Shown: piece after piece, positions 8,437 to 16,898 of the stretch
Position numbering within the stretch: position 1 is the first letter of the stretch
Layout of the letters: the number at the start of each line of letters is the position of its first letter
Source: Sphingomonas flavalba
GTDB taxonomy: Bacteria > Pseudomonadota > Alphaproteobacteria > Sphingomonadales > Sphingomonadaceae
DNA length: 64,000 nt
Assembly: GCF_004796535.1 (NCBI RefSeq)
Contig: NZ_SPHY01000004.1
Location: 1 to 64,000 of the forward strand
Reading direction: 5' to 3'
The notes under the pieces: generated by a model
What the model saw: the letters and a program-made list of their open reading frames with translations, nothing else
Told to the model about the DNA's origin: nothing
Database searches by the model: none
Translations under genes and position numbers: made by a program

Positions 8437-11229
8437 TCAAAAACGCTGGGAAAGGGTAAGCTTATACTGGCGTCCGTAATCGGCGTAGCTGATAAACTGC
8501 GAATCGTAGGTAGCGTGCGACAGCACCTTCTCCCCGGTCAGGTTGACGACGTCGACCGCCAGCGTCGTCCCCTTCAGCAGCGCCAGGCTGACCCGCGCGT
8601 CGATCTGGTGATAGGTCTGATAATTCCGCGGCTGCGGCGGCGCGGTTCCGCCGTAGTTCGGCTGGGCAAGAAATTTCCCGCGCCAGTTATACGCCACCCG
8701 CGCGCCGAACGGCCCACGTTCGAAGAACGCGATCAGGTTCGCGGTGTCGCTCAGCCCCGGCAGCGCGAAGCTGCCAACCGCCGGGTCGCTCGACTTCACC
8801 TTGCCGCTGACCTTGGTGTAGTTGGCCTGGAAACCGAAGCCGAAGTCAAAAATATGGGTCCACGCGACGGTCAGGCCGTTGATCCACGCGGTGTCGGCGT
8901 TGCGCGGCCGGGTAATGGTGAAGGTCTGGTACGCCGGTGTCGCGACGGTATCGATCACCTCGTCGGCAACGCCCGAAACGATGTAGTTGTCGATGTCCTT
9001 GTGGAAGAACGCCACGGACAGCGCGCTGTCCTTTTTGTAATACCATTCGACCGAGCCGTCGATGTTGATCGAGGTGAACGGCCGCAGATAGGGGTTGGAT
9101 CCCTTGGCATAGCGGGCGACCTTGAACATGCTGCCATAGGTGATCTGCGGCGCCAGATCCTCCAGGATCGGCCGCGTCATCGTCCGCGACGCGGCGAGGC
9201 GCAGGACGAAGCCGCTCGGCAGGTCCCACCTGGCGTTGAACGACGGCATAAAATAACCGTATCGGTTCTTCGCAACAATCCGTTCGAGCCCGTTCGATGA
9301 ATAAAGCGGCGTCAATATGCCGGTCGTCTCCCCCGGCGCGGTGTAGAGGTCGACGAGGATTCGCGTCGTCCCTTCCGAACTCTGGCTGGTGTGGGAATAG
9401 CGCAGGCCGCCAACCAGGCTGAGCGGCGACCCGAGCAGATCGGTGTCGAGGTGCAGGTCGACATAGGCCGACAGGTCCTTTTCGTCGATCACGTAGGAAT
9501 CGCCGCTCTTGACCGCGGCCCAGCTGTTGCCGTTGGCGATGAATTCCGCCAGCCCGCCGCCGCCGGGGTTGAGCGTGCGGTTTGCAAGGTTGACCGGGTC
9601 CGCCATCCACGCGCGCAGCGCCTCGCCGTCGATCAGGTACATGTCGCCGTTGAGCAGCGGGTTGCCGAACACATTGCCCGGCCGGGCGATGCCGGTGATG
9701 ATCGACTGGTAATCGATCACCTGCTTCTGCGCGTTCTTATGGTACATGCGGCGGATCGCCTCCGGCGTCTGCCAGAATTCGTTCTGCTTGCGGGCGTTCA
9801 GGTAGGACCCGCCGAACTGGGCGCGGAACGACGACGAGAATTCATAGTCGAAATCGGCGCGCGCCTGCCAGTTGGTCGCCTTCACATAAGTGCCCGAATT
9901 GCTGTTGATCCGGGCGCGCAGCAGGCTCTCGTTCGCTTCGTTGACGACAAAGCCCTGGCCGTCGAGATACGGCACCCCGCCCGGCGGCGTCACCACCAGG
10001 AAGCCTGGCTGGTCCAGCGCCTCCAGCGTGTAGTCGCGGTCACGCCCGCGGTTGTTGTTGATCGCCTGCGACCAGGACAGGTCGAAAACGCCGGTCAGCC
10101 GGCTGTCCGGCGTCCATTTGGTGTTGAAGCCGAGTTGCTGGGTCGTCGTCGGCCGCTGCTGCTTCTGGAGGATGAACGCATAGCCGGACAACCCCATGCC
10201 GACGCCGTGGTCGAAGGTGGTGTAGACGCCGTGCGGGTCGACGACGTTGCGGCTGGTATCCTGCACCGCCCAGAACCAGTTGGAGGCGGCGTTGACGGTG
10301 GTGTCGACCTTGAAGCGGGAATAGAGATAGTCGAGGGTGAACAGCAACTTGTCGCTCGGCTCGAACTGGATCACCGCGCTGCCGCCGGTGCGGGTGCGTT
10401 TCTCGTCGACGATCGAGCGCTGCAGGTCCTGCATCCGCCACGCCTCGTCCAGGTCGTCGGACACATAGGCATAGGCGCTGGTGTCGTAGAACAGGTTGTG
10501 GATCGTTGCGCTGTTCTGGACCAGATAGGTGCGGTTGCGCCGTTCCTGGTGGGTGAACGACAGCAGGATGCCCAGCTTGCCGTCGGCGAAGCGGTCGCTG
10601 GCGATGAACGACAGTTGCGGGCTGGTCTTCTTGCTGTTGCCTTCATACTGGGCCGAGGCGCTGCCGGCGAAGGTGAAGCCGGAATAGTCGAACGGCCGCG
10701 CGGTGATGACATCGATGGTACCGCCGACGCCGCCTTCGGGAATGCGGGCATTGGCCGATTTGTAGACGTTGACGGTGGACACCAGCTCCGACGCGATGGT
10801 GTCGAAGCTGAACGAGCGGTCCGGGTTGTCGCTGGCGATCGGCCGGCCATTGACGAGCACGGACGAGAATTCCGGCCCCAGCCCGTTGATGCTGACGAAG
10901 CGCCCTTCTCCGCCCTGGCGGTCGATCGACACGCCGGGAATCCGTTGCAGCGATTCGGCGACATTGCTGTCGGGGAACTTGCCGATACTTTCCGACGAAA
11001 TGCTGTCGATGATCGAATCGGCGCTGCGCTTGCTCTGCAACGCTTGGTCGATGCTGGCGCGAATGCCGGTGACGACGATGTCCTGCTGGTCGCCCGGCTG
11101 GGCCGCATCCTGCGCGTGGGCGGCGGGCGCTAGGCCGAAGGCGGCCGCGGCCAGAGCAACAGGCGAGACGCCGTAGCGCGCGCGGTGCAGCTTTTGGAAC
11201 GACCCGTTGAGTATCCGGTTCACAGACAT
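8437..11229 (-). CDS. TonB-dependent outer-membrane receptor, glycan type (930 aa)
   Basis: Imports oligosaccharides across the outer membrane. A signal peptide ends at AHAQ (about residue 40). It is followed by a TonB-box-like DIVVTGIRAS and the linker ALQSKRSADSIIDSISSE, the signature of the carbohydrate-type receptors common in Caulobacterales, Xanthomonadales and Sphingomonadales. A plug (GKFPDSNVAESLQRIPGV) and a 22-strand-type barrel follow, ending in the typical aromatic terminus LTLSQRF. The ATG at 11229 is chosen because it starts a proper signal peptide; an earlier in-frame start adds 16 unlikely residues. A promoter with an RpiR-like palindrome lies at 11329-11360. GH20 follows 11 bases downstream. 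Confidence 0.93.
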   Translation of the reverse strand: MSVNRILNGSFQKLHRARYGVSPVALAAAAFGLAPAAHAQDAAQPGDQQDIVVTGIRASIDQALQSKRSADSIIDSISSESIGKFPDSNVAESLQRIPGVSIDRQGGEGRFVSINGLGPEFSSVLVNGRPIASDNPDRSFSFDTIASELVSTVNVYKSANARIPEGGVGGTIDVITARPFDYSGFTFAGSASAQYEGNSKKTSPQLSFIASDRFADGKLGILLSFTHQERRNRTYLVQNSATIHNLFYDTSAYAYVSDDLDEAWRMQDLQRSIVDEKRTRTGGSAVIQFEPSDKLLFTLDYLYSRFKVDTTVNAASNWFWAVQDTSRNVVDPHGVYTTFDHGVGMGLSGYAFILQKQQRPTTTQQLGFNTKWTPDSRLTGVFDLSWSQAINNNRGRDRDYTLEALDQPGFLVVTPPGGVPYLDGQGFVVNEANESLLRARINSNSGTYVKATNWQARADFDYEFSSSFRAQFGGSYLNARKQNEFWQTPEAIRRMYHKNAQKQVIDYQSIITGIARPGNVFGNPLLNGDMYLIDGEALRAWMADPVNLANRTLNPGGGGLAEFIANGNSWAAVKSGDSYVIDEKDLSAYVDLHLDTDLLGSPLSLVGGLRYSHTSQSSEGTTRILVDLYTAPGETTGILTPLYSSNGLERIVAKNRYGYFMPSFNARWDLPSGFVLRLAASRTMTRPILEDLAPQITYGSMFKVARYAKGSNPYLRPFTSINIDGSVEWYYKKDSALSVAFFHKDIDNYIVSGVADEVIDTVATPAYQTFTITRPRNADTAWINGLTVAWTHIFDFGFGFQANYTKVSGKVKSSDPAVGSFALPGLSDTANLIAFFERGPFGARVAYNWRGKFLAQPNYGGTAPPQPRNYQTYHQIDARVSLALLKGTTLAVDVVNLTGEKVLSHATYDSQFISYADYGRQYKLTLSQRF

Positions 11230-11328
11230 AGCCCCCTTCCCAATCGCGCGGCACCGCCGGCCGCTGCCCGGTTGCACCGCCCGACGCCGGACAGGCGCGG
11301 ACGTCGGTGCACCGACATATTTGTAGCC

Positions 11329-11360
11329 ATATTACGTAACCGAGTTACAGAGATTGTCAA
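11329..11360 (-). promoter_or_regulatory. Promoter of the TonB receptor gene with embedded RpiR-like operator
   Basis: On the minus strand TTGACA (11355-11360) and TAATAT (11329-11334) look like -35 and -10 boxes. The 20-base spacer is longer than ideal. The spacer contains the palindrome GTAAC-CGA-GTTAC (11336-11348). Its outer GTAA...TTAC arms match the sites at 12987 and 22102. An operator between the two boxes would fit repression by the RpiR regulator encoded at 22331. Both the promoter and the operator are read by eye only. Confidence 0.45.
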
Positions 11361-11426
11361 CGCCCTGCTGCATGGGTGGGGCAAGACAACGCATCGCCTT
11401 CATCGGGGCGGCCGCCCCCGGGGCGG

Positions 11427-12044
11427 TCAGGCGGTCAGCCGCCCGTCCGGGTCGTCGATCGGCTCGCCGGGCACGACATAGTCGAATATCGCGTGGATTC
11501 GCGGCGCCGGCGCCTGATTGCGGACCGCGTGCGCCTTGCGGTTGTTGATCTCCCACAGCTCGCCGGCCGGCAGGTGGCGGATATTGCCGGCAACGGCGAA
11601 CAGCGTGTCGGGATGGGTGACGATCGGCAGGTGGATGCGATGCGCCCGCGACAGCGAAAAGCCGTTGTCGCGATGCGAGGCGATACTGCCCTCCCCGGCC
11701 AGCCGGGTCAGGATGATCCGCACGAAATAACCCGCCTGCCCGGCGGACCAGCGCGCGACCAGCGCGGTGTGATGATCGGCTATCGCGGTCATCGCCGGCC
11801 GGAGCAGCGGGCCGAACTCGGCGAGCGCCGGCCATTCGGTCGGTCGGCTGTGCCGCATGTCCGGGTCGAACAGGATCGGGATCGTCTCGGTCTGCGAATG
11901 GACGCGGTAGACCTGCTGCCGCGCGCTCTGTTCCGCCCAGCGCGCGTCCGGCAGCGCGGCAACGGCCGCCTGTATCGGGGCCGGGTCAACCTTGCCGATC
12001 GGCCGGTATTCGCCGTCGAAGAACATGCCGCATCCGCTCCCCAT
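11427..12044 (-). CDS. Aspartyl/asparaginyl beta-hydroxylase-like Fe(II)/2OG oxygenase (205 aa)
   Basis: Resembles the AspH domain. It has ILTRLAGEGSIASHRDNGFS with a probable iron-ligand His124, then RIHLPIVTHPDTLFAVAG, and a second histidine in ELWEINNRKAHAVRN (His172). In the family the two His residues bind Fe(II) and an Arg binds 2-oxoglutarate. No signal peptide is seen, so it is probably cytoplasmic. The gene lies 12 bases after the GH16 gene and upstream of the TonB receptor on the same strand. The substrate is unknown. An internal ATG at 12026 (MFFDGEYRP) is an alternative start. Bacterial AspH-like genes recur beside glycan-type TonB receptors without an established role. Confidence 0.75.
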   Translation of the reverse strand: MGSGCGMFFDGEYRPIGKVDPAPIQAAVAALPDARWAEQSARQQVYRVHSQTETIPILFDPDMRHSRPTEWPALAEFGPLLRPAMTAIADHHTALVARWSAGQAGYFVRIILTRLAGEGSIASHRDNGFSLSRAHRIHLPIVTHPDTLFAVAGNIRHLPAGELWEINNRKAHAVRNQAPAPRIHAIFDYVVPGEPIDDPDGRLTA

Positions 12045-12056
12045 GCCGCCGCCCGC

Positions 12057-12911
12057 TCAGGGCAGCGCACTGATCCTGACCCAGTCGACATACAGGTGGG
12101 CGACGTCGACGGCATAGTCCATTCCCGGCCAGGGCGCCGGCCAGGCGCCGACCCAAAGTTGCGGCGGGTCCGTGCCGACATGCGCCGTCGTCGCCGCCTG
12201 CCATACGCCGTCGACATACCAGTCGATCCGCGTCGTTCCGTCGACGCCGTCGCGCCAGTCGAAGCGATAGACATGGAAGCGCCCGTCGAACGGGTCGATC
12301 GGCGCGGCGTGGCTAATCATCGTCGCATCCGCGTCGGCGTCGCTGCGGCTCCAACTGTTCAGGCCCAGCATCCGGCGCCATTCCGCCCATGCCGGCGGTA
12401 CCGGGGTGACATGGGCGGGCACCTCGATGTCGATCTCGGTATAGCGGCGCGCCGCCGGCGGCCGCGCGTTATTGTCGCTGCCGTAGTAATTCCAGATGCA
12501 GGAACAGCCGTGCGGCCCCGGCAGGTTCCGCATGCGGACCTCGTACCGGCCACCGCCATAGCGCTGCCGGGTGATCAGCACGCCGCCCTGCCGCCGCGCC
12601 CCGCGATGCCTGTCGCCGAAGATCTGCGCTTCGACGACGGTAACCGGCGCACCGTCATCGTCGGCAATCGTCCGCAGCGCCAGATTGCCGGGCCTGACCG
12701 GGTATTTGCCAGCGATCTTCAGGTCGGCGCGACGCCATTTCGCGGCATCGATCGCCGGCCCGTCAAAATCATCACAGGACAGATAGGCGCCGGCACAGGC
12801 CCCGGCCCCAGCCACGGCCGGCGCGGCGGTCAGCCCGACCAGCACCACGCCGCAGCCCAGCCAGCACCGCCCGGCGGCAGTTCCGGCGCATGATGTAGCG
12901 TCGACCGGCAT
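12057..12911 (-). CDS. Secreted glycoside hydrolase, GH16 (284 aa)
   Basis: Endo-acting beta-glycanase fold. A hydrophobic signal (residues 18-37) is followed by a beta-jelly-roll. The GH16 catalytic motif ExDxE is visible as EIDIE (Glu159 nucleophile, Asp161, Glu163 acid/base). GGRYEVRMRNLPGPHG and a late WYVDGVWQ are also typical. Two cysteines near residues 39 and 46 and two near 136-138 could pair outside the cytoplasm. The ATG at 12911 follows AAGGGG; an ATG at 12947 would add 12 residues before the signal. GH16 covers laminarinases, agarases and endo-beta-galactosidases, and the substrate cannot be told from this sequence. With GH20 next to it, a GlcNAc-containing polymer such as poly-LacNAc or keratan type is possible. 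Confidence 0.82.
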   Translation of the reverse strand: MPVDATSCAGTAAGRCWLGCGVVLVGLTAAPAVAGAGACAGAYLSCDDFDGPAIDAAKWRRADLKIAGKYPVRPGNLALRTIADDDGAPVTVVEAQIFGDRHRGARRQGGVLITRQRYGGGRYEVRMRNLPGPHGCSCIWNYYGSDNNARPPAARRYTEIDIEVPAHVTPVPPAWAEWRRMLGLNSWSRSDADADATMISHAAPIDPFDGRFHVYRFDWRDGVDGTTRIDWYVDGVWQAATTAHVGTDPPQLWVGAWPAPWPGMDYAVDVAHLYVDWVRISALP

Positions 12912-12986
12912 CGCGTCGCCCCTTTTCCGAAATATAAGACAACCCATTGCGTTACAACGGGAACACCGGATACCGTCCCCGCAATA

Positions 12987-13001
12987 TGTAATTTATAGAC
13001 A
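12987..13001. promoter_or_regulatory. RpiR/HexR-like operator between GH16 and dgoK
   Basis: The 15-mer TGTAATTTATAGACA matches the better palindrome at 22102-22116 (TGTAATTTGAGTACA) at 12 of 15 positions. It sits in the 159-bp divergent promoter region. It overlaps a minus-strand -10-like TATAAA (12992-12997), which pairs with TTGACT (13017-13022) over a 19-base spacer for GH16. A repressor here could control both the hydrolase genes and the kinase/aldolase pair. Confidence 0.5.
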
Positions 13002-13070
13002 TTTATCGCCTTGGCGAGTCAAGGTTCATGTAGTAAAGTGAGAGGGGCGGATATCCGGGAAGGAGCTTGC

Positions 13071-13958
13071 GTGAATCCGACGGCCAGCCCGGATTATATC
13101 GCGATCGATTGGGGCACATCGCGGCGGCGGGCCTATCGGGTCGATGCGGCGGGGCGGATCCTCGCGAGGATCGAGGATGATTGCGGCGCGCGCTCGGTCG
13201 CCGCCGGCGGCTATCCAGCGGTGCTCGCCGGGCTTCGCGACGCGCTCGGCCCCCTGCCGGTCATCGCCGCCGGCATGGTCGGCTCGCAGCTCGGCTGGCA
13301 ATCGACCCCTTATCTCTCCGCCCCGGTGACACTGGCGGCGCTGGCCGGCGCGGCAACGCGGGTGACGGCGGAAGACTGCACCCTCACCCCCGGCGTGTCG
13401 CTGGACGCGGCGGAAGGCTGCGACGTGATGCGCGGCGAGGAGATACAGGCGCTTGGCGCCGCCGCCGCTGGCCTTGTCCCGCCCGATGCGCTGGTCTGCC
13501 AGCCAGGCACCCACAGCAAGTGGATCACGCTGGCCGATGGGCGGATCGCGACCTTCCGCAGCGTGATGACCGGGGAATTGTTCGCCCTGCTGCGCGGCGA
13601 CGGGTCGCTGGCGATGCTGCTCGACGGCCCGGTTGCAGTCGGGGTGGCGTTTCGCGACGGAGTCAGCGCCGGGGCGGCGGCGCGCAGCCTGGGCGCGGCG
13701 CTGTTCGGCACGCGCGCGGCGGTGCTGCTCGGCCGGTTGCCGGTGGGCAATGCCGCCGCCTATGCCAGCGGCGTGCTGATCGGCGCCGAAATCGCCGGCG
13801 AGCTGGGCGACGCGGCGGGCACTGTCTACATCATCGCCGACGACCGGCTCGGCGCACTCTATGCGGAAGCGATCGGACTGCTCGGCGGCGCGGCCGTCCG
13901 GGTCGATTCGCATACCGCCTTCGTCGCCGGCATCCACGCCTTGCAGGCATCGCTATGA
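13071..13958 (+). CDS. dgoK: 2-dehydro-3-deoxygalactonokinase / KDG-type kinase (295 aa)
   Basis: Phosphorylates 2-keto-3-deoxy-galactonate (or the gluconate epimer) at C6, making the substrate of the aldolase encoded immediately downstream. Family signatures are AIDWGTSRRRAY at 11-22, TPGVSLDAAEGCDVMRGEE at about 106-124 and CQPGTHSKW at 143-151. Length is normal for DgoK. The start is a GTG at 13071, chosen because GGAAGGAG lies six bases upstream; earlier in-frame codons have no ribosome-binding site. Its stop overlaps the ATG of the aldolase (ATGA). In this context it could serve galactose (De Ley-Doudoroff) or the KDG formed from glucosaminate. Confidence 0.9.
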   Translation: MNPTASPDYIAIDWGTSRRRAYRVDAAGRILARIEDDCGARSVAAGGYPAVLAGLRDALGPLPVIAAGMVGSQLGWQSTPYLSAPVTLAALAGAATRVTAEDCTLTPGVSLDAAEGCDVMRGEEIQALGAAAAGLVPPDALVCQPGTHSKWITLADGRIATFRSVMTGELFALLRGDGSLAMLLDGPVAVGVAFRDGVSAGAAARSLGAALFGTRAAVLLGRLPVGNAAAYASGVLIGAEIAGELGDAAGTVYIIADDRLGALYAEAIGLLGGAAVRVDSHTAFVAGIHALQASL

Positions 13959-14596
13959 GCGACGCACTCGCCCGCTTCACCGCCGCGCGCCGCGTCTGCC
14001 CGCTGATCGCCATCCTCCGCGGGGTAACAACGGCCGAGATCGACGGGGTCGCGGCGGCGCTGATCGAGGCCGGCATCGGCCTGATCGAGGTGCCGCTCAA
14101 CTCACCCGATCCGTTCCGCACGATCGAGCGGCTGGCGACGATCGCCGGCAACCGCGCTGTCATCGGCGCTGGCACCGTGCTGAGCGCCGACGCCGCGCGC
14201 CGAGTGCGCGACGCCGGCGGCCAGTTGATGGTCGCCCCCAACAGCGATCCGGCGGTGATCGCCGCCGCCGTCGCCGCCGGGCTGGTCGCGGTGCCAGGCT
14301 ACATGACCCCGTCGGAAGCGTTCGCGGCGCTCGCCGCCGGCGCCCACGCGCTGAAGCTGTTCCCTGCCGAAGCCGCGACCCCGGCGGTGCTGCGCGCCCA
14401 GCGCGCGGTGCTCCCGGCGCAGCTTCCGGTGTTTGTTGTCGGCGGCGCGTCGGCGGCGACAATGCCCGGCTGGCACGCCGCCGGGGCGGACGGCTTCGGC
14501 ATCGGCTCGGCGCTCTACCGGCCGGGCAAGCCGCTTGACCGGATCGCGGCAGATGCCGCCACTCTGGTCGCCGCCGCCCGCGCCCTCAGCCGCTAA
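13955..14596 (+). CDS. dgoA: 2-dehydro-3-deoxy-6-phosphogalactonate/gluconate aldolase (213 aa)
   Basis: Splits KDPGal or KDPG into pyruvate and glyceraldehyde-3-phosphate. Class-I aldolase residues are visible: Glu45 in IEVPLNSP, VIGAGTVLS at 69-77, and the Schiff-base Lys134 in LKLFPAE. VVGGASAATMPGW and GFGIGSALY form the phosphate-binding end. PLNSP, where KDPG aldolases usually have TLRT, favours the DgoA subgroup. It is translationally coupled to dgoK by a 4-base overlap. The stop (14594-14596) overlaps the stop codon of the convergent sulfotransferase gene. Confidence 0.9.
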   Translation: MSDALARFTAARRVCPLIAILRGVTTAEIDGVAAALIEAGIGLIEVPLNSPDPFRTIERLATIAGNRAVIGAGTVLSADAARRVRDAGGQLMVAPNSDPAVIAAAVAAGLVAVPGYMTPSEAFAALAAGAHALKLFPAEAATPAVLRAQRAVLPAQLPVFVVGGASAATMPGWHAAGADGFGIGSALYRPGKPLDRIAADAATLVAAARALSR

Positions 14597-15285
14597 AGGG
14601 GGAAGGCATAGCGATAGCGCTCGATCACCGGCGCGTCCTGTGCCGCCACCAGCGCCCGCAACGGCGCGTCGTAATAGGACGCGACATCGGCGTGGCGGCT
14701 GCGGTTCATCGCCGGTGCCTGGTCGATATACAGCCGGGCGAGCGGCGGCATGTCGGGCAGGCGGCGGCCGAGATAGGCGGACAGCCCGGCACGCAAATCC
14801 TCGGCCGGCAGGATCGCCGGTTCAACCGCGCCACGATAGAGCCGGTCGTGGAGGAAGGTATAGAAGCCAAGGCCCGATCCGCGCAGCCCTTCGATGCACG
14901 ACCGGGTCAGGTTCAGGCCATGACCGACGAACTGCTCCGGGAGGGCGGCGGCCAGCCGGTCGATGCGGTAATCGTCCTGGTGCAGGCGCAGCAGATTGGC
15001 GGTGGTCGCGGCGAAATCCAGCGTACCGCCCTCGCTGCACACCTCGAACAAGGCATTGCGGCGGTTGAGGCCGGACTGGAAAGCGAACCAGCTGACGTAA
15101 TAGGCGTAAGGGTTGCGGACGGTGCCGAGCACCGGCAGGCCTCGCAGCGCGTCCGGGCACATGGCATAGGGCAGGTGATAGCCGATCTGCCGCGCACCGG
15201 CGATGCAGCGCAGCAGCAACTGGTTGACGAAGGTGCCGCCGGATTTGTGCAGGTGAAGGAACAGGAAATGGTCGCAGGCGATCAT
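14593..15285 (-). CDS. Sulfotransferase-family protein (230 aa)
   Basis: Short PAPS-dependent sulfotransferase-like protein. LFLHLHKSGGTFVNQ near the N-terminus matches the 5'-phosphosulfate loop (PxxGxTxx type, as in the sulfotransferase-2 group). LGTVRNPYAYYVSWFAF (about 76-92) matches the 3'-phosphate motif with Arg and Ser. No signal peptide or membrane segment is seen. The start at 15285 is 32 bases from the divergent TPR-sulfotransferase start, so the two probably share a promoter. The acceptor is unknown. The position between the kinase/aldolase pair and the deacetylase operon suggests a role linked to the glycan island, but that is inference. Confidence 0.72.
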   Translation of the reverse strand: MIACDHFLFLHLHKSGGTFVNQLLLRCIAGARQIGYHLPYAMCPDALRGLPVLGTVRNPYAYYVSWFAFQSGLNRRNALFEVCSEGGTLDFAATTANLLRLHQDDYRIDRLAAALPEQFVGHGLNLTRSCIEGLRGSGLGFYTFLHDRLYRGAVEPAILPAEDLRAGLSAYLGRRLPDMPPLARLYIDQAPAMNRSRHADVASYYDAPLRALVAAQDAPVIERYRYAFPL

Positions 15286-15317
15286 CGCGCCCCGCTCCCC
15301 CGCCCCGGCCGCGCCGC

Positions 15318-16898
15318 ATGACCCGGGCGACACCGCCCCCGGCCGCGATCGACGCGGCGCGCACTGCGATCGTCGAGGGGCGGATCGTCGCGGCGCGCGC
15401 CGCCGTCGACCGACTGATCGCCCGTTGGCCGGACTGCGCACAGGCGCATTTCCTCGCCAGCCGCCTCGCCGCCGTGACTGGCGACCCGGCCCGCGAGATG
15501 GAGGCTCTCGCCCGCGCCGCCGCGCTCGATCCGACCGATCCGCTGCCGCCCGCTTTCCTCGCCCGCCTCCATGCCCGGGCGCGGCAGGTCGAGCAGGCGC
15601 TGGCGCTCGCCCGTCAGGCTGAGGCGCTGGCCGGGACCGACGCCATCGCGCTGGACGCAGTCGCCACTGCCTTCGCTCAGTGCGGGGAGCATCGCGCGGC
15701 GCGGGACGCTCTGGCCCGCGCGGCGGCAGCCGGGTCGCTGAACCCGGCGGTGCATTTCAACCTCGGCACCCAGGCGAAGTTCCTCGGCGCGTTCGACGAG
15801 GCGCGCGCCGCCTACGAAACCGCGATCCGGATCGCGCCGGACTATCACAAGGCCCATGCGGCGCTGACCTCGCTGGGCGGGATGACCGCAACCGACAACC
15901 ATCTCGACCGGCTGCTGCCGCTGATCGCGGCAACGCCCGATCCGCGCCGACGCATCCATGTCGTCCACGCCGCCGCGCGCGAACTGGAACAGATCGGCCG
16001 CCATGATGAGGCGTTCACGCTGCTGGCGCGCGGCAAGGCGGATCTGCGCGCGGTACTGCCGCCGGAACCGGTCCTGCCGCCGCCGGTGGAGGCGATCGCC
16101 GCCGCCGTCGACGCCACCGCGCTGCCCCCGGCGGAGGATGATCCGGACGGTCCGATCTTCGTTGTCGGCATGCCGCGTTCCGGCACCACCGTCGTCGACC
16201 GCATCCTGTCCGGCCACCCCCGCTGCCGCTCGCTCGGCGAGCCGATGCACGCCGCCGCGATCCTGCGCCGCGCGAGCGGAAGCACCGGCCGCGCCCTGCT
16301 CGACCAGCCGATGCTCGATCTGCTGGCGCGTAGCAAAAGCCTGGTTGCGCTGGGCGACGCCTATCGCGCGCTTGCGCGCGGGCGGGACGGCCCGGTGGTT
16401 CACCGCACGATCGACAAGATGCATCTGAATGTCCTGCTGGTCGGCCATATCATGGCGATGCTGCCGGGGGCGAGGGTGGTCTGCCTGGTCCGCGACCCGC
16501 TCGACACCGTCGCCAGCAATTTCCGGCAACTGTTCGAGTTCGACAGCCCGATCTACCGCTATTCGCTGGATATCGAGGATACGGCGCGCTTCGTCATCGC
16601 CTTCCGCGCGCTCGAGCGGCTGTGGCGGGACCGCTTTCCGGACCGCTTCCTCAGCATCCACTACGAGGATCTGGTGCGCGATCCCCGCGCCGGAACCGCC
16701 CGCCTGCTCGCCTTCTGCGGTCTCGGCTGGGACGAGGCCTGCGTCCATATCGAACGCAACGCCGGCGCGGTGACGACGGCCAGCGCCGTGCAGGTGCGCC
16801 AGCCGATCAACGCGGCGTCGGTCGGCGCCTGGCGCCGCTATGCGCGGCAGGTCGAGCCGGCACGCCGCCTGCTCCACGCCGCCGGCTATGCGGACTGA
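15318..16898 (+). CDS. TPR-repeat sulfotransferase (526 aa)
   Basis: The N-terminal half (about 1-230) is built of Ala-rich helical pairs that read as tetratricopeptide repeats (for example HFNLGTQAKFLGAFDEARAA). The C-terminal half is a sulfotransferase: IFVVGMPRSGTTVVDRILSG (about 278-297) is the PAPS 5'-phosphosulfate loop, and CLVRDPLDTVASNF is the 3'-phosphate motif. Such fusions are common near TonB receptors in sphingomonads and caulobacters, and their substrates are undefined. The gene is divergent from the shorter sulfotransferase and overlaps the end of the D-aminoacylase gene by 13 bases tail to tail. Confidence 0.88.
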   Translation: MTRATPPPAAIDAARTAIVEGRIVAARAAVDRLIARWPDCAQAHFLASRLAAVTGDPAREMEALARAAALDPTDPLPPAFLARLHARARQVEQALALARQAEALAGTDAIALDAVATAFAQCGEHRAARDALARAAAAGSLNPAVHFNLGTQAKFLGAFDEARAAYETAIRIAPDYHKAHAALTSLGGMTATDNHLDRLLPLIAATPDPRRRIHVVHAAARELEQIGRHDEAFTLLARGKADLRAVLPPEPVLPPPVEAIAAAVDATALPPAEDDPDGPIFVVGMPRSGTTVVDRILSGHPRCRSLGEPMHAAAILRRASGSTGRALLDQPMLDLLARSKSLVALGDAYRALARGRDGPVVHRTIDKMHLNVLLVGHIMAMLPGARVVCLVRDPLDTVASNFRQLFEFDSPIYRYSLDIEDTARFVIAFRALERLWRDRFPDRFLSIHYEDLVRDPRAGTARLLAFCGLGWDEACVHIERNAGAVTTASAVQVRQPINAASVGAWRRYARQVEPARRLLHAAGYAD

